DNA of 64,000 nucleotides from Catenulispora sp. EB89 (GCF_041261445.1 NZ_JBGCCU010000037.1:1-64000); one strand, 5' to 3'; positions 8,694 through 18,193 are shown, counted from the stretch's first letter. Program-made: numbers and translations. Notes: generated by a model not told the origin, from the sequence alone.

Positions 8694-8831
8694 AGCTCAC
8701 TGCACGGCCCGCTCGAACAACCACATACCCGACTCAGGGTTCTGATTGTTGCTTTCCGTGCATATCGCGCACCTGCGAGGCCTCGGAAAACACCGCGTCG
8801 CAGGTTGTGGCAAGCCGAATTGTTAGGAACC

Positions 8832-8860
8832 TTGACAGACCTCTGGTCTAGTCCAATGAT
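8832..8860 (+). promoter_or_regulatory. chitinase promoter with DasR-type (dre) operator in the spacer
   Basis: TTGACA at 8832-8837 and AATGAT at 8855-8860 are separated by exactly 17 bp. The 12-mer TGGTCTAGTCCA (8844-8855) fills the spacer and differs by one base from TGGTCTAGACCA, the known DasR-responsive element and chitinase-promoter motif of Streptomyces. Binding there would block polymerase until amino-sugar phosphates release DasR. The chitinase ATG follows 67 bp later. Confidence 0.75.
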
Positions 8861-8926
8861 GTCCTCCAGGGCGGCCGCCTCTATCAAGATCCAGTCCTGC
8901 TCAACGCCCTGCCATCTGGGAGCAAC

Positions 8927-10720
8927 ATGAAACGGACAGGCCGTCATATCCGCGTGCTCGTGACCGCCGCGGCGACGCTGGCCGCGAGCGCCGGCGCCCT
9001 CTTGGCGTCGAGCGCCGCGGGCCATGCCGCCAGTGCGGTACCGGCCGCGTCGACCGGCACCCCCATCCCGGCGCACGTCTTCGCGCCCTACTTCGAGGCC
9101 TACAACGGCGACGACCCGGCGACGCTGAGCCAGCAGTCCGGCGCCAAGTACCTGACGATGGCGTTCGTCCAGACCGCCAGCGCGGGTTCGTGCACGGTGG
9201 ACTGGGACGGCGACACCTCGACGCCGATCTCGTCCTCGACCTACGGAACCTCCATCGCCACGATCCGGTCCAGCGGCGGCGACGTCATCCCGTCGTTCGG
9301 CGGGTACGCCGCCGACCACGGCGGCACCGAGATCGCGGACAGCTGCACCAACGTCAGCTCGATCGCCGCGGCGTACGAGAACGTCATCACGACGTACAAC
9401 GTCACCCGGCTCGACCTGGACACCGAGGACAACTCGCTGACCAACACCGCGGGCATCGACCGGCGCAACAAGGCCATCAAGATGGTCGAGGACTGGGCCG
9501 CGGCGAACGGCCGCACCGTCCAGTTCAGCTACACGCTGCCGACCACCACGAGCGGCCTGGCCGACTCGGGGCTGGCCGTGCTGCAGAACGCGGTCTCCAA
9601 CAACGCGCGGATCGACGTCGTCAACATCATGACGTTCGACTACTACGACGGCGCGACGCACGAGATGGCGAACGACACCAAGACCGCCGCCACCGGCCTT
9701 GAGGGTCAGCTCGCCTCGCTCTACCCGAGCAAGTCCGCCTCGCAGCTGTGGGGCATGGTCGGCGTCACCGAGATGCCGGGCATCGACGACTACGGAGCGG
9801 CCGAGACGTTCCAGACCTCGGACGCGGCACCGGTGCTGAGCTGGGCCAACTCCATGGGCATCGCCGAGATCTCGTTCTGGGCGCTGCAGCGGGACAACGG
9901 CGGCTGCGTCGGGACCGGCGGCTCGGACAGCTGCTCGGGCATCGCGCAGAGCACGTGGTACTTCAGCAACACCTTCGAGCCGTTCACCAGCGGCGGCAGC
10001 ACTCCGCCGCCGCCGACGAACGACTTCTCCGTGGGCGTCTCGCCGACGTCGGCCTCGCTGGCTCAGGGCGGGACCGCCAAGGCGACGGTGTCCACGGCGG
10101 TCACCAACGGCACCGCGCAGAGCATCGCGCTGACGGCCAGCGGGGCGCCCTCGGGCGCGACCGTGAGCCTGAGCCCGACCTCGGTGACGGCCGGCGGCAC
10201 CTCGGCGCTCACCGTGGCCACGGCCTCGACCACCCCGGCCGGCACGTACCAGATCACCGTCACCGGCACTGCGGCCTCAGGAAGCCACAGCGCCACGTTC
10301 ACGCTGACGGTGACCGGTCCGGGCGGCGGGGGTGGCGGCGCGGTGGCCAACGGCGGCTTCGAGTCCGGCTCGTTCAGCCCCTGGACGTGTCAGAGCACTG
10401 ACGCCGTCGTCAGCAGCCCGGTGCACTCCGGGTCGCACGCCGCGAAGGTCTCGCCGACCGCGAGCGCGACCGGCGAGTGCGACCAGGCGGTGAGCGGGCT
10501 GACGCCGAACCACGCGTACAAGCTCACCGCGTGGGTGCAGGGCAACTACGCCTTCGTCGGCGTCAGCGGCGGGGCCAGCGCCAGCGCCTGGACCTCGGCG
10601 TCGAGCTGGACGCAGCTGTCGGTGCCGTTCACGACCGACTCCACCGGGAAGGTGACGGTGTTCGTCCACGGCTGGTACAGCCAGGGCGACGTCTACGCGG
10701 ACGACTTCGCCATTTCCTAG
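8927..10720 (+). CDS. secreted GH18 chitinase with carbohydrate-binding module
   Basis: 597 residues. Residues 1-37 are a Sec signal. Residues 45-360 are a GH18 catalytic barrel of the bacterial ChiA/ChiD-like type: SFGG at the strand-3 signature and RLDLDTED carrying the DxDxE catalytic motif, the last Glu being the proton donor. Residues about 365-465 form an immunoglobulin-like (Ig/FN3-type) domain followed by a Gly-rich linker. Residues 475-597 are a jelly-roll carbohydrate-binding module (NGGFESGSFSPWTC through YADDFAIS). It cleaves chitin outside the cell. The GGGAG ribosome site and the DasR-like promoter support the start and induction by chitin. Confidence 0.92.
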   Translation: MKRTGRHIRVLVTAAATLAASAGALLASSAAGHAASAVPAASTGTPIPAHVFAPYFEAYNGDDPATLSQQSGAKYLTMAFVQTASAGSCTVDWDGDTSTPISSSTYGTSIATIRSSGGDVIPSFGGYAADHGGTEIADSCTNVSSIAAAYENVITTYNVTRLDLDTEDNSLTNTAGIDRRNKAIKMVEDWAAANGRTVQFSYTLPTTTSGLADSGLAVLQNAVSNNARIDVVNIMTFDYYDGATHEMANDTKTAATGLEGQLASLYPSKSASQLWGMVGVTEMPGIDDYGAAETFQTSDAAPVLSWANSMGIAEISFWALQRDNGGCVGTGGSDSCSGIAQSTWYFSNTFEPFTSGGSTPPPPTNDFSVGVSPTSASLAQGGTAKATVSTAVTNGTAQSIALTASGAPSGATVSLSPTSVTAGGTSALTVATASTTPAGTYQITVTGTAASGSHSATFTLTVTGPGGGGGGAVANGGFESGSFSPWTCQSTDAVVSSPVHSGSHAAKVSPTASATGECDQAVSGLTPNHAYKLTAWVQGNYAFVGVSGGASASAWTSASSWTQLSVPFTTDSTGKVTVFVHGWYSQGDVYADDFAIS

Positions 10721-10742
10721 CAGGTTCCCCCTGCGCACGCGT

Positions 10743-10794
10743 GGCGTCCCGGCGGATCAGGGCTCTCATAAGGCCCGCGACCCGCCGGGGCGCC
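10743..10794 (+). terminator. hairpin terminator after the chitinase gene
   Basis: A long imperfect stem pairs about 10743-10763 (starting GGCGTCCCGGCGG) with 10772-10794 (ending CCGCCGGGGCGCC) around a short loop. It begins 23 bp past the chitinase stop. There is no U-tract, as is usual in GC-rich actinobacteria. Confidence 0.6.
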
Positions 10795-10885
10795 GCGTCA
10801 ATCCCGGCGAGTGCTTATCACTCGATGTAACGAAGTAACAAAGCGCATATTGCCCGGGTGAGACGGACATTGGTTACGTGGAGGC

Positions 10886-12322
<1,437 letters not shown>

Positions 12323-12340
12323 CGCCGCGGCGACGGCGGG

Positions 12341-12375
12341 GTCCTCGGTGGCTCGTGCGGCGAGCCGCCGGGGAC
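12341..12375 (+). terminator. hairpin terminator after the encapsulin gene
   Basis: GTCCTCGGTGGCTC (12341-12354) pairs with 12362-12375 across a 7-base loop; all 14 positions pair, two as G-U in RNA. It begins 19 bp past the encapsulin stop. Confidence 0.65.
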
Positions 12376-12391
12376 GTGTGAGAGGTGCGGC

Positions 12392-12412
12392 GGGGCGGGG
12401 GCGGGGGCGGGG
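12392..12412 (+). other. potential G-quadruplex
   Basis: Four G-runs of 4, 5, 5 and 4 bases (12392-12395, 12397-12401, 12403-12407, 12409-12412), each separated by a single C, lie between the convergent encapsulin and DapB-like genes. This is a textbook short-loop quadruplex pattern on the plus strand. It may act with the preceding hairpin at the transcript end. Confidence 0.6.
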
Positions 12413-12417
12413 ATCAC

Positions 12418-13218
12418 TCAGCTCTCGAACAGCAACGAGTCCAGCCCGCGCCGCACGCCGACCGCGTCCCCGACATGGCGCACGGCGAGCAGCGTGCCGG
12501 CCACGTAGGGCGCGGGATCGGGACCCGCGTCGTGCTGCATGACCAGCCGCTCGCCGGCACCGCCGAAGATGATCTCGGTACTGACGACGTAGCTCGGCAG
12601 CCGCACCGAATGGATGCGAGTGCCGTCGACGTCCGCACCACGCGCCTCGACCGGACCCCGCAACTCGTCGAGCGGAACCGCGGGCACCGGACGCCGGATC
12701 GCCCCCAGCGTCTCGGCCAACTCGCGGGCCGTCCCGCTCGGCACGTCGGGCTTGCCAGCACTGGCGTAATCGATAATCTCCCAACGGTCCAGGTGCTCCG
12801 CGGCGAGCGCCGCGGCCTTGCGCAGCACCGCGGCCATCACCGAGAAGTTCCCGGCGGCGATCACCCCGACCTCACGATCCCGCGCCGCCGCGTCGAGCTC
12901 GGCATAGTCCTCGGCGGTGAGGCCGGACGAGCCGATCACGACGTGCACGCCGGCGCGCACGGCCTCGAACGCGTTCTGCTTCACGGCCGCCGCGCTGGTG
13001 TAGTCGATCACGACATCAACCGGCTCGGCCGCCAACGCCTCGGCCACGGACGCATACACCCGCCCCGCCGCCGCGCATCCGGCCGCCTCCGCCAGCGACT
13101 TCCCCGCCGCCGACCGGGACACACCCGAGACGAGGACGAGATCGGCCGAGTCCTCGATCGCCGCGACGACGGCCGACGCGGTCCAGCCGGTGACGCCGGA
13201 GAAGCAGATCCTGATCAT
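12418..13218 (-). CDS. dihydrodipicolinate reductase (DapB) paralogue
   Basis: 266 residues. Residues 1-125 are a Rossmann domain (IRICFSGVTG instead of the usual GxxGxxG; later VVIDYTSAAAV and HVVIGSSGLT). Residues 126-235 are the DapB C-terminal domain with KPDVPSGTA, the substrate-binding loop that in true DapB reads HHRxKxDAPSGTA. The two catalytic-site histidines are replaced (YASAGKPDVPSGTA), while the Lys and PSGTA remain. DapB reduces 4-hydroxy-tetrahydrodipicolinate in lysine synthesis; this copy is probably not the housekeeping enzyme and may reduce another imine. It is convergent with the encapsulin gene and not in an obvious operon. Confidence 0.78.
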   Translation of the reverse strand: MIRICFSGVTGWTASAVVAAIEDSADLVLVSGVSRSAAGKSLAEAAGCAAAGRVYASVAEALAAEPVDVVIDYTSAAAVKQNAFEAVRAGVHVVIGSSGLTAEDYAELDAAARDREVGVIAAGNFSVMAAVLRKAAALAAEHLDRWEIIDYASAGKPDVPSGTARELAETLGAIRRPVPAVPLDELRGPVEARGADVDGTRIHSVRLPSYVVSTEIIFGGAGERLVMQHDAGPDPAPYVAGTLLAVRHVGDAVGVRRGLDSLLFES

Positions 13219-13260
13219 GTGCTCAGGCTACGGCGAGACCCCCGCTCCCGCCCGCCGCGC

Positions 13261-13578
13261 TGCACCGCGCCATGCCAAGCCTGCCCTGCGGCTTGCATCG
13301 CGCTGCCGCTCTCCTGGTGCACCGCGCCGAAGACCAGGACCACTGCCCGGACCGCCGCGCCACACGATCTCGCACCTTGGTGCGTACACGCGGCTGAATA
13401 CACGCGCCACTCTGCCGAGCCGCGCCGCCGAGCATCGGGCTGCATGACCCGCCGCCATCGGCTGCATCGCGCCGTGCCGCGCGCCGCCGTGCCGCCGCGC
13501 CGAGCACCGAGCCGCATGGCCCCCGCCTCCGGACACATCACGCTACGCCGTGCGGTTCGCGCGCGCTGCTGCATTGCG
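13261..13578. repeat. gene-free segment with repeated TGCAYCGCGC motif
   Basis: Between the DapB-like gene start (13218) and the rhodanese stop (13594) there is no supportable gene. The decamer TGCAYCGCGC occurs at 13261, 13294, 13318 and 13463, with looser copies at 13441 and 13569. The spacing is irregular. Short antisense and sense open frames here are by-products of composition. Confidence 0.4.
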
Positions 13579-13593
13579 TCGGCGCCGCGCCGA

Positions 13594-13941
13594 TCAGCTC
13601 CCTGAAACCCGCAGCTCCCCCGACTCCAGCGGCAGCCCGGCAGCGGCCCAGTCCTCGATCCCCTCCCGGTACTTCCGCACGTTCGTGTACCCCAGCCCCT
13701 CCAACTTCCCAGCCACCGCCTGGCTGTTCTGGCACGCCGGGTTCGAGCAGTACGTCACGATCAGCGCGTCCCGGTCCGGCAGCAGCTCCGCGTACACCTC
13801 CTCCACGTGGTCGGCGTGCAGGGGGATGGCGCCGGGCAGGTGTTGCTGCTCCCAGTAGGCGCCGGCGAGGGCGTCGAGGACGGTGACCGAGCCGCTGTCT
13901 ATCGCGGCCTTCAGCTCGTCGCGGGTGATGAGGGTGGTCAT
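13594..13941 (-). CDS. single-domain rhodanese-like protein
   Basis: 115 residues covering one rhodanese domain: ITRDELKAAIDSG, then AYWEQQHLPGAIPL and the active-site loop with Cys in VTYCSNPACQNS. The Cys would carry a persulfide in sulfur transfer. A small GlpE/YgaP-like cytosolic protein. The start at 13941 has a strong AGGAGG site. It is transcribed divergently from a TetR gene, with two matching palindromes between them, so it is the likely regulated target of that TetR protein. Confidence 0.88.
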   Translation of the reverse strand: MTTLITRDELKAAIDSGSVTVLDALAGAYWEQQHLPGAIPLHADHVEEVYAELLPDRDALIVTYCSNPACQNSQAVAGKLEGLGYTNVRKYREGIEDWAAAGLPLESGELRVSGS

Positions 13942-13966
13942 GGCTGGGCCTCCTGTTTCGTGCGCT

Positions 13967-13986
13967 AAGTGGACCTGGGTCCGCTT
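13967..13986. promoter_or_regulatory. TetR-type operator 1
   Basis: The 20-mer AAGTGGACCTGGGTCCGCTT is a near-perfect palindrome (arms of 9 bp, one mismatch, 2-bp centre). It shares the consensus AAGCGGACCNNGGTCCGCTT with the copy at 14001-14020, and lies 26 bp from the rhodanese start. Confidence 0.7.
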
Positions 13987-14000
13987 GACGGTTCCAGAGT

Positions 14001-14020
14001 ATGCGGACCGGGGTCCGCTT
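14001..14020. promoter_or_regulatory. TetR-type operator 2
   Basis: The 20-mer ATGCGGACCGGGGTCCGCTT, again with 9-bp arms and one mismatch, is centred 34 bp from operator 1 and ends 15 bp before the TetR ATG. Its position suits autoregulation of the TetR gene. Confidence 0.7.
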
Positions 14021-14035
14021 GTCTACAATGAGTCC

Positions 14036-14626
14036 ATGTCCGAACCGTCCAGGCCCGAACTCCCCCTCGCCGGCGAGCCGCCCCGGGAGCGCGCCGACGC
14101 CGCCCGCAACCGGGCCCTGGTGCTCCAGGCCGCCTGGCGGCTCTACACGCACGGCGGCGTCGAGGCGCTGACCACCGACGCGGTGGCGCAGGAGGCCGGC
14201 GTCGGCAAGGGCACCGTCTACCGCCGTTTCCGGGACAAGAGCGGGCTCGTCGCCGCCCTGCTGGACGACCGGGAGAAGGAACTCCAGCTCGCGATGATCA
14301 GCGGCCCCGCGCCTCTCGGGCCGGACGCCGCCACGCAGACCGAGCGCCGCGTCGCCTTCGTGCTGGCGTACCTGGACTACCTGCAGGCCCACCTGGATCT
14401 TCTGCTCGCCTCCGAGACCGCCGCGCCCGGCGCCCGCTATCGCCTGGGCGTCTACCAGTTCTGGAAGACCCACCTGACCATGCTCTTCACCGAGGACCGC
14501 GATCCGGAGTTCCGCGCCTACACGATCCTGGCGCTCCTCGACGCGGGCCTGGTCAGCCATCTGCTCGCGGACGGCTGGCGGTGGGACCGGATCCGCGCCG
14601 GCGTCGAACAGGAGGCCCGCCGATGA
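14036..14626 (+). CDS. TetR-family transcriptional regulator
   Basis: 196 residues. The helix-turn-helix (about residues 20-70) is clear: ARNRALVLQAAWRLYTHGGVEALTTDAVAQEAGVGKGTVYRRFRDKSGL. The C-terminal ligand domain resembles the SbtR/AcrR-type group, without recognisable effector residues. Start 14036 gives the usual short head before the HTH; the upstream open frame includes the operators and is not coding. Its stop overlaps the RNase Z start. Two palindromes in the divergent promoter region argue that it represses itself and the rhodanese gene. Confidence 0.9.
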   Translation: MSEPSRPELPLAGEPPRERADAARNRALVLQAAWRLYTHGGVEALTTDAVAQEAGVGKGTVYRRFRDKSGLVAALLDDREKELQLAMISGPAPLGPDAATQTERRVAFVLAYLDYLQAHLDLLLASETAAPGARYRLGVYQFWKTHLTMLFTEDRDPEFRAYTILALLDAGLVSHLLADGWRWDRIRAGVEQEARR

Positions 14627-15546
14627 TGCGCGAGCTCGTCATCCTCGGCACCGCCTCGCAGGTGCCGACGCGCTACCGCGCCCACAACGCCTACTTCCTC
14701 CGCTTCGACGAGCAGGGCTTCCTCTTCGACCCCGGCGAGGGCACGCAGCGCCAGATGCAGTTCGCCGGCCTGTCGGTCACCGACGTCACCCGGCTGTGCG
14801 TCACCCACTTCCACGGCGACCACGCCCTCGGCCTGCCCGGCGTCCTGCAGCGCATGTCCCTGGACGACGTCCCGCACGAAGTGGTCTGCCACTTCCCCGG
14901 CGAGCACGAGGAGTACTTCGAACGCCTCCGCTTCGCCACCCCGCACCACGCCCGCGCGAAGATCGCGACGCGGCCGAGCACCGGCGCGCGCACCTACGCT
15001 CTCGACGGCGGCCTGACCCTCACCGTCGCACCGCTCGACCACGGCATCCCCTGCCAGGGCTACCGCATCGACGAGGCCGACGGCATCAGGATGCTGCCGC
15101 AGAAGCTGAACGCGGCCGGGATCAAGGGCCCGGACATCGCACGCCTGCGCGCCGAAGGCCGCCTCGGGGACGTCCGGCTGGAGGACGTCAGCATCCCCAA
15201 ACCCGGCCAGAGCTTCGCCTTCCTGATGGACACCCGCCGCTGCCCCGGTGCCGAGCAGTTGGCGGCCGGGGTGGACCTGCTGGTGATCGAAGCGACGTTC
15301 CTCGACTCCGAAGAATCCCTCGCCGGCCAGTTCGGCCACCTCACGGCCCGCCAGGCCGCACGCCTGGCGGCCGACGCCGGCGTCCGCGAACTCGTCCTCA
15401 CGCACTTCTCGCAGCGCTACCCGATCGACACCGCCCCGGCGCGCTACCTGGCCGAGGCCGCCGAGGAGTTCGACGGCCCGATCCACATCGCCGAGGACCT
15501 GATGCGGATCCCGTTCCCGAAGCGTGTGGAGGCCAAGGACTCCTGA
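14623..15546 (+). CDS. rnz: ribonuclease Z family metallo-hydrolase
   Basis: 307 residues of the metallo-beta-lactamase fold. Zinc ligands are visible in H62-F-H64-G-D66-H67; a further Asp in FLMDTRR and a late His in LTHFSQRY complete the site. RNase Z cuts pre-tRNA 3' trailers lacking CCA. Length and the LGTASQVPT opening match the actinobacterial enzyme, which lacks the long domain of eukaryotic forms. The first ATG (14623) overlaps the TetR stop as ATGA and has GGAGG at 14611; an ATG directly after it is also possible. Confidence 0.9.
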   Translation: MMRELVILGTASQVPTRYRAHNAYFLRFDEQGFLFDPGEGTQRQMQFAGLSVTDVTRLCVTHFHGDHALGLPGVLQRMSLDDVPHEVVCHFPGEHEEYFERLRFATPHHARAKIATRPSTGARTYALDGGLTLTVAPLDHGIPCQGYRIDEADGIRMLPQKLNAAGIKGPDIARLRAEGRLGDVRLEDVSIPKPGQSFAFLMDTRRCPGAEQLAAGVDLLVIEATFLDSEESLAGQFGHLTARQAARLAADAGVRELVLTHFSQRYPIDTAPARYLAEAAEEFDGPIHIAEDLMRIPFPKRVEAKDS

Positions 15547-15636
15547 CAATCTCCGGCAGCCTGTCGGATCCGCAGCGAGCTGTTCGTCGGGTAGATGAGA
15601 GGCGGTCGAACGAAGCCGCCGGGACAAGGAGGAGCC

Positions 15637-15987
15637 ATGACCGAGTACCTCATCGCCTTCAACGAGGAGTGGGTACCCGACTTCACGGTCGAGGAGCTGC
15701 AAGAGAAGGCCACGGCGGTCCGGGCGTTGGTGGCGGAGATGAAGGCCGCCGGCGTCTTCGTCTTCACCGGCGGCCTGGACGACGCCGCCCCGGTGTTCAG
15801 CGTCGACGCGTCGAGCGGCACGCCGCTGTTCACCGACGGCCCCTACGTCGAGTCCAAGGAGTACCTCGGCGGCTTCGCCGTCGTGGACGTGCCCGACGAG
15901 GAGGCGGCGCGGCTGTGGGCCGGAAAGATCGCGGTGGCCTGCGGCTGGCCGCAGGAGGTGCGACGGTTCCGGGTCCCCAAGAACTGA
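15637..15987 (+). CDS. YCII/DGPF-domain protein
   Basis: 116 residues with a perfect AAGGAGG ribosome site. A single ferredoxin-like alpha-beta domain carries the family signature DGPYVESKEYLGGF, preceded by VFVFTGGLDDAAPVF. YCII-related proteins are small dimers, often near ECF sigma factors or dehydratases; most have no assigned reaction. It may be read through from the RNase Z gene (90-bp gap) or have its own promoter. Confidence 0.85.
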   Translation: MTEYLIAFNEEWVPDFTVEELQEKATAVRALVAEMKAAGVFVFTGGLDDAAPVFSVDASSGTPLFTDGPYVESKEYLGGFAVVDVPDEEAARLWAGKIAVACGWPQEVRRFRVPKN

Positions 15988-16000
15988 TGCGGTGCCCGCT

Positions 16001-16035
16001 GCCGGTCTGCCCCGGTCCACCGGGGACAGGCCGGC
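16001..16035. terminator. bidirectional hairpin terminator
   Basis: GCCGGTCTGCCCCGG (16001-16015) pairs with CCGGGGACAGGCCGGC (16020-16035) with one bulge and one wobble, around a 4-base loop. It lies between the convergent YCII and phosphodiesterase genes and can serve both. Confidence 0.6.
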
Positions 16036-16036
16036 G

Positions 16037-16873
16037 TCACACGCTCGCGAAAGGCTTGCCCTCCAACGGAAGCCCCGCCATCGCCTCACCGAGCCCGATC
16101 GCCTCGTACACATGCGCCGCGACATCGACATGCCGCAGCGTCCCCATCTCGGCCCCCGCCACGATCCCCGGCCCGCTGGCCGCGATCCACGCCGTCCGCT
16201 CCAGATCGCTGTCGCCGCCGTGCCCGCCCTCGTCGACGTGCCCGTGGTCGGTCACCACGATCACCGTCCACCGCTCCTCGGCGTGCGCGGACCGGGCCCG
16301 CACCGTCGCCAGCAGGCGCCCGACCCGCGCGTCGGCACGCTCCACCGCCGCGCGGTACTCCGCCCCGACGCCGAGTTCGTGCCCGGTCTCGTCCACATCC
16401 CCCAGGTACACGAACGCCACGTCGTAGTCCGCCGCCAGCAGTTCGCGTTCCGCATCGGCCGTCGCCGCCTCGTCCCCGCGCTCGCAGTCCAGGCCGTACG
16501 ACGTGAACGTCACCCGGTCCGGCGCCGCGAACAACGGTCCCCCGCAGGCCGCCGTCGCCAACGGCTCCCAGCTCCCGACCGACAGATACGTCCGCTTGCC
16601 GGCCAGCGAGGCCAGCGTCAGGAAGTCCGGATGCTCCGCGAGCCGGTGCCCGGTGAAGACGTTGTGCGTGATCCCGTGCTTGGCCGCCGAGACGCCGGTC
16701 GCGACCGTCGCCCAGCACGGCCCGGACCACGTCGGCGTGGCGTCGTCGATGCGCACCGGCGCGAGGAAGCCCTCGGCCGCGACCGCGTCGAGATGCGGGG
16801 TGCGGACCTCGCGGAGCACGTCGAGACGGACCCCGTCGATGCCGATGACGAGGACGCGTGATGGTGAAGTCAT
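16037..16873 (-). CDS. alkaline-phosphatase-superfamily phosphodiesterase
   Basis: 278 residues of the nucleotide pyrophosphatase/phosphodiesterase type. Two-metal site residues are visible: Asp in LVIGIDGVR, the nucleophilic Thr in DATPTWSGP, Asp and His in DVDETGHELG, and DHGHVDEGGHGG. It hydrolyses phosphodiester or phosphonate bonds; the substrate is unknown. No signal peptide is present. The ATG at 16873 starts immediately before the conserved core and 24 bp after the MFS stop; an upstream ATG at 16927 would overlap the MFS gene by 31 bp and add unrelated residues. It is co-directional and probably co-transcribed with the transporter. Confidence 0.82.
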   Translation of the reverse strand: MTSPSRVLVIGIDGVRLDVLREVRTPHLDAVAAEGFLAPVRIDDATPTWSGPCWATVATGVSAAKHGITHNVFTGHRLAEHPDFLTLASLAGKRTYLSVGSWEPLATAACGGPLFAAPDRVTFTSYGLDCERGDEAATADAERELLAADYDVAFVYLGDVDETGHELGVGAEYRAAVERADARVGRLLATVRARSAHAEERWTVIVVTDHGHVDEGGHGGDSDLERTAWIAASGPGIVAGAEMGTLRHVDVAAHVYEAIGLGEAMAGLPLEGKPFASV

Positions 16874-16896
16874 TGGTACCGATCTACCCGTTTCTT

Positions 16897-18177
16897 CTAG
16901 CGGACGCCGCGAATCCTGTTGATGCACACCGCACCGGCCACCGAAGCGATCGCCGAGGCCCAGAACAGCGCAGCATACCCACCCGCGAACTTGATGAGCA
17001 GCGCGGCTATCGGCGGCACCAGCGCGAACGGGATGATCGTCATCAAGTTCGCGAAACCCATGTCGCGCCCCCGGTCGGCACCAGAGGGCAGGGTCTGCGT
17101 GACCAACGCGCCGTCCACACTCAGGTAGACGCCGTACCCGAGACCGAGCACCGCACCGGCGGCGAGCATCATCCCCCAGGTCTGGTGCACCGCGATCATC
17201 GCCGCCGCGACCGCCATCACCGCGGATCCGGCGGCCACCAAAGGCTTGCGGCGTCCCCAGCGGTCCGACAGCCAGCCGGCGATCACGACCAGCGCGACCG
17301 TCGAGACGCTGTTCACCGCGACCACGATCAGCAGGTGGCTGTCGTTGCTCTTGTCCGACGGCGTGTTCTTGAATCCGAGGACGTCACTCAGGAAGTACGG
17401 CGTGTACAGCGTCCCGAGGCCGTAGCCGAGCACCATCAGGAACCGCGTGGCGAGCGCCCACCCGAAGTCGGGGTACTGCCGCACCTGGATCCGGTAGTTG
17501 GCCAGATAAGCCTGGAAACTGAACGGCTCGCGCCGCTCCCGCGGCAGCTGCGGGTCCCCGACCCGCCACGCGAAGAGCAGCACGAACACCATCAGCGAGG
17601 CCAGCGCCGCGTACTGCCCGACGTACCCCTTCGACAGCGAGACCAGCACCCCGCCGACGATCAGCGCGGCGGCCTGCGGCACCCCGCCCCAGCCCAGGAC
17701 GATGCCGCGCTGTCCGGACGGCACCTGGTCCGGGACGATCGTCACCATGCCGGCGGCCAGCGCGGCCACGAACACCGTCTGCAGCAGGTAGCCGAGGCCG
17801 ACGCCCCACACCGAGTTCTGCGTCCCGCTGAAGACCAGCGCACCGGCGCCGGCGACGCCGCCGAAGGCGATCCACGGCCGCCGCCGCCCGAAGCGCGAGA
17901 CCGTGCGGTCCGACAGCATCCCGAACAGCGGCCCCAGGAACAGGATCGACAGCGTCCCGATCGTGTTCACCCACGCGAAGTCCGCGACGTGCCCGGCCGG
18001 GTCGATGTCCTTGATCTGCTGCGGCACCGTGAAGGTGCTGGGCACTTGGCTCGCGACCTGCCAGCCGAGCCCGGCGACCACGAAGCCGGTGATCCACGGC
18101 GCCCGGACCTTCGCCGTGGGCTCCGCGTCGAACGAGGATGACGTGGTGCCGGGGCCGGGCGAAGTCTCGGTGGACAA
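16897..18177 (-). CDS. MFS transporter (sugar/cation-symporter-like)
   Basis: 426 residues with twelve predicted membrane helices and cytoplasmic ends. Signature loops include GMLSDRTVSRFGRRRPWIAFGG between helices 2 and 3 and GWLSDRWGRRKPLVAAGS between helices 8 and 9. The long first-half loop and the GPLFGMLSDR motif resemble the glycoside-pentoside-hexuronide and related symporters. The downstream phosphodiesterase suggests import of a phosphorylated or phosphodiester-derived compound, which is inference. A short dyad precedes the gene. Confidence 0.85.
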   Translation of the reverse strand: MSTETSPGPGTTSSSFDAEPTAKVRAPWITGFVVAGLGWQVASQVPSTFTVPQQIKDIDPAGHVADFAWVNTIGTLSILFLGPLFGMLSDRTVSRFGRRRPWIAFGGVAGAGALVFSGTQNSVWGVGLGYLLQTVFVAALAAGMVTIVPDQVPSGQRGIVLGWGGVPQAAALIVGGVLVSLSKGYVGQYAALASLMVFVLLFAWRVGDPQLPRERREPFSFQAYLANYRIQVRQYPDFGWALATRFLMVLGYGLGTLYTPYFLSDVLGFKNTPSDKSNDSHLLIVVAVNSVSTVALVVIAGWLSDRWGRRKPLVAAGSAVMAVAAAMIAVHQTWGMMLAAGAVLGLGYGVYLSVDGALVTQTLPSGADRGRDMGFANLMTIIPFALVPPIAALLIKFAGGYAALFWASAIASVAGAVCINRIRGVR

Positions 18178-18193
18178 GGCGCGCTCCAGATAT

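Noticed and set aside
8770-8808. Hairpin ACCTGCGA/TCGCAGGT downstream of the beta-lactamase homologue as a terminator
   Set aside because: An 8-bp stem with a 23-base loop is too weak to call.
13215-13574. Open frames of about 100 codons in the gap before the rhodanese gene
   Set aside because: Overlapping in three frames, Arg/Ala/Gly-rich, no ribosome sites; they follow from the repeated decamer.
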